8,741 nucleotides of DNA from an uncultured Gardnerella sp. Its GTDB lineage: Bacteria; Actinomycetota; Actinomycetes; Actinomycetales; Bifidobacteriaceae. The stretch is taken from contig CAMXWX010000039.1 of assembly GCA_947252975.1 (NCBI GenBank), positions 1 to 8,741 of the forward strand, given 5' to 3'. The notes beneath the pieces are model-generated. The model was not told the DNA's origin, ran no database searches, and saw nothing but the letters and a program-made list of their open reading frames with translations. Shown here piece by piece: positions 1 through 6,131 of the stretch; position 1 is the first letter of the stretch, and the number at the start of each line of letters is the position of its first letter. Made by a program: the position numbers and the translations under genes.

Positions 1-63
1 CTCAGTGGATAGAGCACCACTCTCCTAAAGTGGGTGTCGTCAGTTCGATTCTGATTCGGGGCA
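1..63 (+). tRNA. tRNA-Arg (anticodon CCU), 5' end cut by the window
   Basis: The window starts inside the D arm; about ten 5' bases (acceptor 5' strand, linker, first D-stem base) are missing. The rest folds as a tRNA. The D stem is CTC (1-3) with GAG (12-14). The anticodon stem is CCACT (17-21) with AGTGG (29-33). The 7-base loop at 22-28 holds CCT at 24-26, which reads the Arg codon AGG. The T arm is 41-55 with a TTCGATT loop, the acceptor 3' strand is TCGGGGC (56-62), and the discriminator is A63. CCA is not encoded; a C and a five-T run follow, which may help end transcription. Confidence 0.93.
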
Positions 64-116
64 CTTTTTGTGTATAGCTATATTTGGTTGTGTGCTGTAT
101 ATAGTTTGTTTATTTT

Positions 117-145
117 TTGACAAATATTAGTTTCTTTTGTAGAAT
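117..145 (+). promoter_or_regulatory. Strong sigma70/SigA-type promoter of the abi unit
   Basis: The -35 box TTGACA (117-122) is a perfect consensus match. A 17-bp spacer leads to TAGAAT (140-145), a 5/6 match to the -10 box. This places the transcript start near 151-153, so the transcript opens with the structured leader at about 152-213 and then reads into the abi gene. It also argues against GTG 168 as the abi start, since the hairpins would then lie inside the coding sequence. Confidence 0.75.
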
Positions 146-151
146 AGATAC

Positions 152-213
152 GTGGTGAAGCCAGGCTGTGTCTGGTTCGCGAAGAGCCAATCAAGTGATT
201 GATTGGCTCTTTG
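152..213 (+). ncRNA. Two-hairpin structured RNA upstream of the abi gene (candidate AbiF-type ncRNA / leader)
   Basis: Two stem-loops sit side by side just after the predicted transcript start. Hairpin 1 pairs 155-159 with 176-180 (including one U-G pair) and 161-164 with 172-175; G160 is bulged and the loop is 165-171. Hairpin 2 pairs 183-193 with 200-210, 11 perfect base pairs around a 6-base loop (194-199). It extends by A182-T211, a G-T pair and C180-G213 when hairpin 1 is open. Only three Ts follow hairpin 2, so it looks like a leaky terminator that would release a small RNA of about 60 nt and let some transcripts through. From memory, comparative genomics has described a conserved 'AbiF RNA' motif upstream of Abi_2-family genes. 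The position fits that class, but the consensus could not be compared here. The alternative is a simple attenuator in a 5' UTR. Confidence 0.6.
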
Positions 214-242
214 TGCATCTAATGGCGGGGGATTTGGTGGGA

Positions 243-1328
243 ATGATGGTGATTTATAAGCCTTTTACTACTATCAAGCAACAAATAAAATTGCTTAAGT
301 CTAGAGGAGTAGTGTTTTCTGATGAGCTTAAAGCTATGGAAATACTTGAAAGAGAAGGTTACTATAGCGTTGTGAATGGGTATAAAAATCCATTTCTTGA
401 ATCAAAAAATTCGAATAAATATGTTCAAGGAACAAAGTTTGAACACATTTATTATCTTTTTAAATTTGATCGCGAACTTCGTGGTATTATTTTTGCGGCT
501 ACAACTAGAACAGAAGCATTGTTAAGGTCATCATGTTCATATTGTTTTAGCCAGATTCACGATAATGAAGTCAATGCTTACCTTAATGAAGCTAATTATG
601 AAGATCCAAAGGAATCGCGCGGTTTAGTTAGAGCATTTAATCGAATTATAGAAAATAATACGTCAAATAATAAAAAATTAAATCTAGGGAAAGAATACAT
701 ACGGCATTGTATCAATAATCACGATGGTCAGGTTCCATTATGGGTTTTATCTAATGACCTAACTTTCGGACAGATATTCTGGTTTTACAAAGTTCAAACT
801 AGATGCATGAGAGGTTTGGTTGCTAGGGAATATACTGAACTTTATAATTCTTCACACTGTTCTCAAAAAGATATTACGTCAATAAAAATTGATTCTACTT
901 ATAGAAGAATTAAAGAGTTCAGAAATATTTGTGCGCATGATGAACGTTTGTATTGTGCTAGACCACATAGTTTCAATGCAACAGTTTTTCAGCTTATTAA
1001 AGATTTCGACTTATTCTTAGACACTAACTATTATCTAGAGTTTTTAGAGAAGATTGAGAAATTACTAAGTGCGCTTTGCGTTGAAGTGCCAAGTTGTTCC
1101 AAAAATGTTATTGAATGCATTGGAATGTCTAGTATTAATGAATTTTATGATTGGAAAAATAAAATTAAAGAAAATATTACCTTGAATAGTAACTTGTCTG
1201 TTCCCAACGAAGCAACTCTTAAAGCTATGAATCACGCTAATCAAATTATAGATGGCAAAATTTCTGAAGACGGCATTGTTTTTAGCAATGCTAATGAAGC
1301 TAAAGCATTTTTGGATAATATGTCATGA
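243..1328 (+). CDS. Abi_2 (AbiD/AbiF-like) abortive-infection family protein, putative HEPN ribonuclease
   Basis: The product has 361 residues if ATG 243 is used (MMVIYKPFTTIKQQIKLLKS). That start matches the usual family opening, a KPF-x-T-I-x-x-Q-I-x-L-L-K-S-R-G block. The purine-rich GGGGGA at 227-232 and GGTGGGA at 236-242 can serve as ribosome binding site for 243 or 246. The GTG at 168 would put both leader hairpins inside the protein and is rejected. Family signs include REGYYSVVNGYKNPF, FKFDRELR and the LWVLSNDLTFGQIFWFYK block. RNICAH at residues 227-232 gives the HEPN RNase signature R-x4-H. Members act in phage-triggered growth arrest, and the HEPN fold implies RNA cleavage; the substrate cannot be read from the sequence. 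The gene is far more AT-rich than ileS (17 G/C in 421-480 against 31 in 1921-1980), a sign of transfer. No signal peptide or membrane segment is seen, so it is cytoplasmic. No protein antitoxin gene lies beside it; the upstream RNA is the natural candidate regulator. Confidence 0.87.
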   Translation: MMVIYKPFTTIKQQIKLLKSRGVVFSDELKAMEILEREGYYSVVNGYKNPFLESKNSNKYVQGTKFEHIYYLFKFDRELRGIIFAATTRTEALLRSSCSYCFSQIHDNEVNAYLNEANYEDPKESRGLVRAFNRIIENNTSNNKKLNLGKEYIRHCINNHDGQVPLWVLSNDLTFGQIFWFYKVQTRCMRGLVAREYTELYNSSHCSQKDITSIKIDSTYRRIKEFRNICAHDERLYCARPHSFNATVFQLIKDFDLFLDTNYYLEFLEKIEKLLSALCVEVPSCSKNVIECIGMSSINEFYDWKNKIKENITLNSNLSVPNEATLKAMNHANQIIDGKISEDGIVFSNANEAKAFLDNMS

Positions 1329-1341
1329 AAATGTCATGAAA
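1320..1341 (+). repeat. Perfect 11-bp tandem duplication across the abi stop codon
   Basis: ATGTCATGAAA occurs twice head to tail, at 1320-1330 and 1331-1341. The first copy holds the last sense codons and the TGA stop (1326-1328). The second copy lies just after it. It looks like a slippage duplication. Confidence 0.85.
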
Positions 1342-1345
1342 ATTA

Positions 1346-1360
1346 TTCGCGAGTCGCGAA
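1346..1360 (+). terminator. Short CG-rich hairpin after abi, weak terminator or operator
   Basis: TTCGCG (1346-1351) and CGCGAA (1355-1360) pair around a 3-base AGT loop. The whole 15 bases form a palindrome with a single central base. Only a broken T run (ATTCTT) follows, so terminator function is uncertain; a protein-binding palindrome is equally possible. Confidence 0.35.
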
Positions 1361-1364
1361 ATTC

Positions 1365-1393
1365 TTCCCAATGTTAGGGGATAGTGTTAGATT
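1365..1393 (+). promoter_or_regulatory. Candidate promoter of the ileS T-box transcript
   Basis: TTCCCA (1365-1370, 4/6) and TAGATT (1388-1393, 4/6) are 17 bp apart, just ahead of the T-box specifier stem at 1408. The match is modest. Its support is mainly position, since a T-box leader needs a promoter close upstream. Confidence 0.3.
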
Positions 1394-1403
1394 GTTTCTA
1401 ACT

Positions 1404-1616
1404 TAAGCGATGATCCGTTATCGGCGGGGAGTTTTCGGAAGAACGGCGAGTATTCGTAAGGTTCTCGCTTATTAGAACCGACGGGGTTGGCCCGTATAGC
1501 CAAACACGAGAGGCTGCAAACGTTGCATAAGCATTTTGCAGCAAGCGAGGTGGTACCGCGGCAATAACTGTCGTCCTCGCAGGGAAATATTCACCCTGTT
1601 GAGCGAGGAGAGCACA
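1404..1616 (+). promoter_or_regulatory. ileS T-box riboswitch, translational type with ultrashort Stem I
   Basis: This leader senses uncharged tRNA-Ile and controls IleRS translation. The short Stem I pairs CGAT (1408-1411) with ATCG (1420-1423), and its 8-base loop shows the Ile specifier ATC (1413-1415). Further local helices are 1431-1435/1440-1444, 1446-1450/1464-1468 (alternative 1460-1464/1475-1479) and 1482-1485/1491-1494. Stem III is an 8-bp helix, 1513-1520 with 1535-1542. The T-box core TGGTACCGCG is at 1551-1560; its UGGUACC part pairs with the free tRNA NCCA end. GCGAGG (1545-1550) can pair with CCTCGC (1575-1580) to form the antisequestrator. Alternatively, CCTCGC pairs with GCGAGG (1603-1608), which overlaps the Shine-Dalgarno, around an inner CAGGG/CCCTG helix (1580-1584/1594-1598). 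No T run follows this helix, so regulation should be at translation, as known for actinobacterial ileS T-boxes. Confidence 0.92.
1605..1610 (+). promoter_or_regulatory. ileS ribosome binding site, occluded by the T-box sequestrator
   Basis: GAGGAG lies 6 bases before GTG 1617 and fixes that codon as the start. The first four bases (1605-1608) are also the 3' end of the sequestrator helix, so the same bases bind either the anti-sequence or the ribosome. Confidence 0.85.
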
Positions 1617-4600
1617 GTGAGCGAATCCACTAATCCAGCAGCAAACGCGTCCGAAAAGTCATGCGCAAATAACGTATACCCAAAGGTAAGTGTTTCAGCA
1701 TCAACGCAAGAAAACGCCGCCGCGCAAGTTGCACCAAATCCTTCTTTCCCAAAGCTTGAAGAGTCCGTTCTTCAATACTGGGATGCAAATAACACTTTCC
1801 GCAAGTCAATCGAATACCGTCCGTCTGGCAAAGGTAGCCAAAACGAGTTCGTGTTCTTCGATGGCCCTCCATTTGCAAACGGTCTTCCTCACTACGGTCA
1901 CTTGCTAACAGGCTACGCAAAAGACGTGGTTCCGCGCTATCAGACTATGCGCGGACGCAAAGTAAACCGCGTTTTTGGTTGGGATACTCACGGTCTTCCT
2001 GCAGAGTTGGAAGCGCAGAAGGAACTCGGCATCGAGTCTGTTGATCAAATCGAAAAAATGGGCATCGCAAAGTTCAACGATGCTTGCCGCGCCAGCGTTT
2101 TGAAGTACACAAACGAGTGGCAAAACTACGTGCATCGTCAGGCTCGCTGGGTTGATTTCGAGCGCGGCTACAAAACGCTGAATATTCCATACATGGAATC
2201 CGTAATGTGGGCGTTTAAGCAGCTTTACGATAAGGGCTTAGCTTATAAGGGTTACCGCGTGCTTCCGTACTGCCCAAAGGATCAGACTCCGCTTAGCGCT
2301 CACGAGCTTCGCATGGATGCGGATGTGTACCAAAATCGCCAGGATACAACTGTTTCCGTTGCTGTTAAGCTTCGCGACGAAGACGATGCTTACGCAGTAT
2401 TCTGGACCACCACTCCTTGGACAGTTCCAACAAACTTTGCAATCGTAGTTGGCGCAGATATTGATTACGTGGAAGTTCGCCCAACTGAAGGCAAGTTCGC
2501 AGGTAAAAAGTTCTACATCGGTAAGCCTTTGCTCGGCTCCTACACTAAGGAACTTGGCGAAAATTACGAAGTTGTGCGCGAACTTAAGGGCGCGCAGATG
2601 GCTGGTTGGCGCTACTACCCAGTGTTCCCATACTTTGCAAGCGATTCTGCGCTCGCAGAGGGTGGCACTCCTGGTCCTAACGCTTTTACGATTTTCACAG
2701 CAGATTATGTTGATACCGCTGAAGGTACTGGTCTCGTTCACCAGGCTCCTTACGGCGAGGACGATATGAACACGCTTAACGCGCACGAAATTCGCAGCGT
2801 TGACGTGCTTGACGCAGGATGCAAGTTTACAAGCGACTGCCCAGATTACGAAGGCTTGTACGTTTTCGACGCGAATTTGCCAATTTTGCGCAACTTGCGT
2901 GCAGGAGACGGCCCGCTTGCTCAAATGCCAGAAGATCAGCGCGCGTTGCTGTTCCAAGAAAAAAGCTACGTGCACAGCTATCCTCATTGCTGGCGTTGCG
3001 CAACTCCGCTTATTTACAAGCCTGTTTCTAGCTGGTTTGTGTCTGTTACAAAGATTAAGAAGCGTTTACTTGAGCTTAATCAGCAGATTAATTGGATTCC
3101 TGGAAACGTTAAGGACGGCCAGTTTGGTAAGTGGCTTTCTAACGCTCGCGATTGGTCGATTAGCCGTAATCGCTTCTGGGGTTCGCCAATTCCAGTTTGG
3201 GTGAGTGACGATCCAAAGTATCCTCGCGTAGACGTTTACGGTTCGCTCGAAGAGCTTAAGGCTGATTTTGGCGATTATCCTCGCGACGACGACGGCAATG
3301 TGAATATGCACCGCCCGTATATCGATCGCCTTACTCGACCGAACCCAGACGATCCTACTGGAAAGTCGCAAATGCGCCGCATTACGGACGTTCTCGATTG
3401 TTGGTTTGAGTCTGGTTCTATGCCTTTTGCACAGTTCCATTATCCGTTTGAAAATAAGGACTTCTTCGAAGAACACTTCCCATGCGATTACATCGTTGAA
3501 TATATTGGTCAGACTCGCGGCTGGTTTTACACGCTTCACATTATGGCTACAGCTCTATTCGACCGTCCAGCTTTTAAGAACGTGATTTGCCACGGCATTG
3601 TGCTTGGTTCCGACGGCCAGAAGATGAGTAAGCATTTGCGCAATTACCCAGATGTTAATGGCGTTTTCAACGAGTACGGTTCGGATGCTATGCGCTGGTT
3701 CCTTATGTCTTCGCCAATTTTGCGCGGTGGCAATTTGATTGTTACTGCCGACGGCATTAGGGATACTGTTCGCCAGGTTATGCTTCCAGTTTGGAGCTCT
3801 TACTACTTCTTCACTTTGTATGCGAATGCTGCAAACGGTGGCAAGGGCTACGATGCTCGCAGGCTTCGCGCGGACGAGGTTGCAGGCCTTTGCAACATGG
3901 ATCGCTACTTGCTTGCTCGCACGCGTTTGCTTGTTGAGCGCGTAGAAAAGTGTTTGAACGAGTTTGCGATTAGCGATGCTTGCGCGGCAGTAAGTGATTT
4001 TATTGACGTGCTTACGAATTGGTATATTCGCGGCAGCCGCGACCGATTCTGGAATGAAGACGAGACTGCTTTTAACACGCTTTACACTGTTCTTGAAGTG
4101 TTCATGCGCACGATTTCTCCTCTTGCTCCTATGGAGGCAGAGGCTGTGTGGCGTGGTCTTACTGGCGGCGAATCCGTGCATTTGGTTGATTGGCCTTATT
4201 TGGTTGAACCGCAAATGCTTTCGGATGGAGAGAAAAACCCTAAGGCTGGCGAAGTGACTGAGCTTGGAGCGGTTCTTGCGCACGACGATGCTTTGGTTGC
4301 TGCTATGGATAAGGTTCGCGAGGTTGTTTCTTCTACGCTTTCTTTGCGTAAGGCGGAACAGTTGCGTGTGCGCCAGCCGTTGGCAAATTTGACGGTTGTT
4401 GCAGAGAATACTGATGCTGTAGAGCCTTACGAGCAGGTGCTTGAGCGCGAGCTTAATGTGAAGAATGTTACATTCTGCACTTTGGAAGATGCTAGCAGCC
4501 ATGGTTTGAAGATTGTTCACGAGCTTAAGGTGAATGCGCGCGCAGCTGGTCCTCGTTTGGGTAAGCAAGTGCAGTTTGCTATTAAGTCTTCTAAGAGTGG

Positions 4601-5027
4601 CGATTGGCGAGTTGACGAGTCTGGTGCTCCTGTTGTTAACACTCCAAACGGCGAAGTTACGCTTGAACAAGGAGAATATGATCTTGTGAATCGCGTTGAG
4701 TCTTCGGATGCTCAAGCGGCTGTGAATACGGCTTCTGCTGCAATGCCAACTGGTGGCTTTGTTATGCTCGATACTGCTTTGACTAGCGATTTGCTTGCGG
4801 AAGGTTATGCTCGCGATGCTATTCGCGCTGTTCAAGATGCTCGTAAGGAGAATGGTTTGGATATTAGCGACCGAATCTCTTTGACTTTGAGCGTGCCTGC
4901 TTCGGATGTTTCTAAAGTTGAGCAGTTCCGTGATTTGATTGCGGAGGAGACTTTGGCTACAAGCTTTGAAGTTACAGAGGCTGATTCTAGCGCAACTGAG
5001 CTTAGCGTAAGTCTTAAGCGTGCGTAA
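1617..5027 (+). CDS. ileS: Isoleucyl-tRNA synthetase, eukaryote-like (type 2) IleRS
   Basis: The cytoplasmic class I synthetase charges tRNA-Ile with isoleucine using ATP. It has 1136 residues from GTG 1617, the start supported by the GAGGAG site; an in-frame opening from 1536 would run through the T-box and is wrong. Residues 1-43 are a low-complexity Ala/Ser/Asn extension before the conserved FPKLEESVLQYW. The HIGH motif is HYGH at 92-95, inside DGPPFANGLPHYGHLLTG. The CP1 editing domain carries WTTTPWTVPTN from 263 and GTGLVHQAPYGEDD at 370-383. CWRC at 458-461 is a likely metal-binding pair. The KMSKS loop is KMSKH at 669-673. The anticodon-binding helical region starts near 759 and includes NWYIRGSRDRFW from 801. 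The long C-terminal part, HYGH and KMSKH point to the eukaryote-like IleRS branch, which is generally less sensitive to mupirocin; resistance here is inferred. It is transcribed alone, between its own T-box and a terminator. Confidence 0.97.
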   Translation: MSESTNPAANASEKSCANNVYPKVSVSASTQENAAAQVAPNPSFPKLEESVLQYWDANNTFRKSIEYRPSGKGSQNEFVFFDGPPFANGLPHYGHLLTGYAKDVVPRYQTMRGRKVNRVFGWDTHGLPAELEAQKELGIESVDQIEKMGIAKFNDACRASVLKYTNEWQNYVHRQARWVDFERGYKTLNIPYMESVMWAFKQLYDKGLAYKGYRVLPYCPKDQTPLSAHELRMDADVYQNRQDTTVSVAVKLRDEDDAYAVFWTTTPWTVPTNFAIVVGADIDYVEVRPTEGKFAGKKFYIGKPLLGSYTKELGENYEVVRELKGAQMAGWRYYPVFPYFASDSALAEGGTPGPNAFTIFTADYVDTAEGTGLVHQAPYGEDDMNTLNAHEIRSVDVLDAGCKFTSDCPDYEGLYVFDANLPILRNLRAGDGPLAQMPEDQRALLFQEKSYVHSYPHCWRCATPLIYKPVSSWFVSVTKIKKRLLELNQQINWIPGNVKDGQFGKWLSNARDWSISRNRFWGSPIPVWVSDDPKYPRVDVYGSLEELKADFGDYPRDDDGNVNMHRPYIDRLTRPNPDDPTGKSQMRRITDVLDCWFESGSMPFAQFHYPFENKDFFEEHFPCDYIVEYIGQTRGWFYTLHIMATALFDRPAFKNVICHGIVLGSDGQKMSKHLRNYPDVNGVFNEYGSDAMRWFLMSSPILRGGNLIVTADGIRDTVRQVMLPVWSSYYFFTLYANAANGGKGYDARRLRADEVAGLCNMDRYLLARTRLLVERVEKCLNEFAISDACAAVSDFIDVLTNWYIRGSRDRFWNEDETAFNTLYTVLEVFMRTISPLAPMEAEAVWRGLTGGESVHLVDWPYLVEPQMLSDGEKNPKAGEVTELGAVLAHDDALVAAMDKVREVVSSTLSLRKAEQLRVRQPLANLTVVAENTDAVEPYEQVLERELNVKNVTFCTLEDASSHGLKIVHELKVNARAAGPRLGKQVQFAIKSSKSGDWRVDESGAPVVNTPNGEVTLEQGEYDLVNRVESSDAQAAVNTASAAMPTGGFVMLDTALTSDLLAEGYARDAIRAVQDARKENGLDISDRISLTLSVPASDVSKVEQFRDLIAEETLATSFEVTEADSSATELSVSLKRA

Positions 5028-5057
5028 AACACAGCTAACAGCTAATTAACTAAACAA

Positions 5058-5095
5058 AAAACGTGCCGTGTATGATTCATACGTCGGCACGTTTT
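5058..5095 (+). terminator. Strong intrinsic terminator after ileS, possibly bidirectional
   Basis: ACGTGCCG (5061-5068) pairs with CGGCACGT (5085-5092), and the inner arms GTATG (5070-5074) and CATAC (5078-5082) close an ATT loop. Flanking As (5058-5060) pair with Ts (5093-5095), and the T-rich stretch runs on to 5099. The A run on the 5' side would give a U run on the other strand too. It begins about 30 bases after the ileS stop. Confidence 0.92.
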
Positions 5096-5129
5096 GTTTG
5101 AGCAATGCGACACTCCGATTTTCTACACT

Positions 5130-5158
5130 TCCACACCTTCCTATAGATTCGTTATAAC
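5130..5158 (+). promoter_or_regulatory. Candidate promoter of the peptide transporter operon
   Basis: TCCACA (5130-5135, 4/6) and TATAAC (5153-5158, 5/6) are 17 bp apart, downstream of the ileS terminator. The predicted leader is about 70 bases. It holds an inverted repeat, TACAAA (5164-5169) with TTTGTA (5180-5185), which could be an operator. Another weak pair is TTGTTA (5187-5192) with CAATAT (5210-5215). Confidence 0.4.
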
Positions 5159-5237
5159 AACAGTACAAATTTACTCATGTTTGTATTTGTTAGTTTTATA
5201 GAAAAATTGCAATATGAAAGTGCAGGTAACGAAATGA

Positions 5238-6131
5238 GTGGCGATGAAAAGGGGCGGTGTATTTTATTCGCGTAGTAAGCGCGACTTATCAAGTGTTACC
5301 GCAATTGTTGGAATTGCAATAATATCACTGTTTGTTTTATTGGCGATTTTTGCCGACCTTTTTACTCTTATTACAGGTAATGATCCATATAGCGAAAATC
5401 CCGATGTTTTGTCGGATTCTTCATTGCCTACAGGCATAGGCGGAATAAGCTCAAAACATTGGTTTGGCGTAACACCATTGCGCGGAATTGACTTATTTGC
5501 AATCATCTCTCACGGCGCAAGAATCTCTCTTGGAATTGGCTTAGCTTCTACTGCAATCTCCGTTGTTTTAGGCGTTGTAATTGGCGTTATTGCTGGTTAT
5601 TTTGGTGGTTTTGTTGATTTTGCAATTTCTCGCATTATGGACGTGTTCTTTGGGTTCCCATTCCTAATCTTTGCGATTGCGCTTTCTGCGATTGTTCCTC
5701 AAACTTTCCCGCGTCCGCTTCTTTTAACTCTTGTAATCGGCTTTTTTGGTTGGCCTAGTATGGCGCGATTGGTACGCGGCGAAACACTTAGCCTTAAAAA
5801 TCGTCATTTTGCTGTGGCTTCCAGAGTTATGGGCGCTAGTGCTTTTCATGTTTTGCGCAATCAGATTTTGCCAAACATGCTTCCAATAATCATTGTTAAT
5901 ACAACACTTTCTATACCAGGCCGTATTGCGCTCGAAGCGGCACTTTCATTTCTTGGCGTTGGCATGAATCCGCCTTCGCCTTCGTGGGGACGCTCAATAT
6001 CCGACGCAGTGCAGTGGGCATTGGTAGACCCGTGGTATTTAATATTCCCAGGTTTATCTTTGTCCCTGCTTGCGCTCGGGTTTAATATGCTGGGCGATTG
6101 GCTTTCTTCAAAAATGGAGATAGCAGCATGA
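5238..6131 (+). CDS. dppC: Peptide ABC transporter permease, DppC/OppC type
   Basis: The product is one of the two membrane subunits of a di-/oligopeptide importer. It has 297 residues from GTG 5238 or 295 from ATG 5244. A first membrane helix lies at about residues 18-45. An extracytoplasmic stretch ending in KHWFGVTPLRGIDLFAIIS and GARISL follows, matching the OppC pattern before the BPD_transp_1 domain. The EAA loop that docks on the ATPase starts near residue 192 (AVASRVMGASAFHVLRNQIL). LEAALSFLGVGMNPPSPSWG follows; it is the typical DppC signature. Start choice is uncertain. The best-placed ribosome site, AGG at 5224-5226, is 7 bases before ATG 5234, which is in another frame and stops after 13 codons (see findings). 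The gene overlaps the next permease by 4 bp, indicating translational coupling. Substrate class is inferred from family; dipeptide versus oligopeptide cannot be told. Confidence 0.9.
   Translation: MAMKRGGVFYSRSKRDLSSVTAIVGIAIISLFVLLAIFADLFTLITGNDPYSENPDVLSDSSLPTGIGGISSKHWFGVTPLRGIDLFAIISHGARISLGIGLASTAISVVLGVVIGVIAGYFGGFVDFAISRIMDVFFGFPFLIFAIALSAIVPQTFPRPLLLTLVIGFFGWPSMARLVRGETLSLKNRHFAVASRVMGASAFHVLRNQILPNMLPIIIVNTTLSIPGRIALEAALSFLGVGMNPPSPSWGRSISDAVQWALVDPWYLIFPGLSLSLLALGFNMLGDWLSSKMEIAA

Noticed and set aside
41..63. tRNA 3' end as an attachment site
   Set aside because: No second copy of the T-arm/acceptor sequence was found further along the window and no integrase is present.
73..82. 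Palindrome TATAGCTATA after the tRNA
   Set aside because: Ten bases of AT-rich sequence with no partner element; likely chance.
168..242. In-frame GTG 168 extension of the abi gene
   Set aside because: It would encode both leader hairpins, begins only about 16 bases after the predicted transcript start without a ribosome site, and adds 25 residues absent from the usual family N-terminus.
1536..1616. In-frame upstream extension of ileS
   Set aside because: It runs through Stem III, the T-box core and the sequestrator; the GAGGAG site fixes GTG 1617.
2238..2987. Second minus-strand open frame opposite ileS (249 codons)
   Set aside because: Same reason: composition-driven shadow with no family resemblance and no ribosome site.
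3555..4835. Long minus-strand open frame opposite ileS (426 codons)
   Set aside because: Its translation has no recognisable domain and it lies wholly inside ileS; such frames arise from the codon pattern of the real gene.
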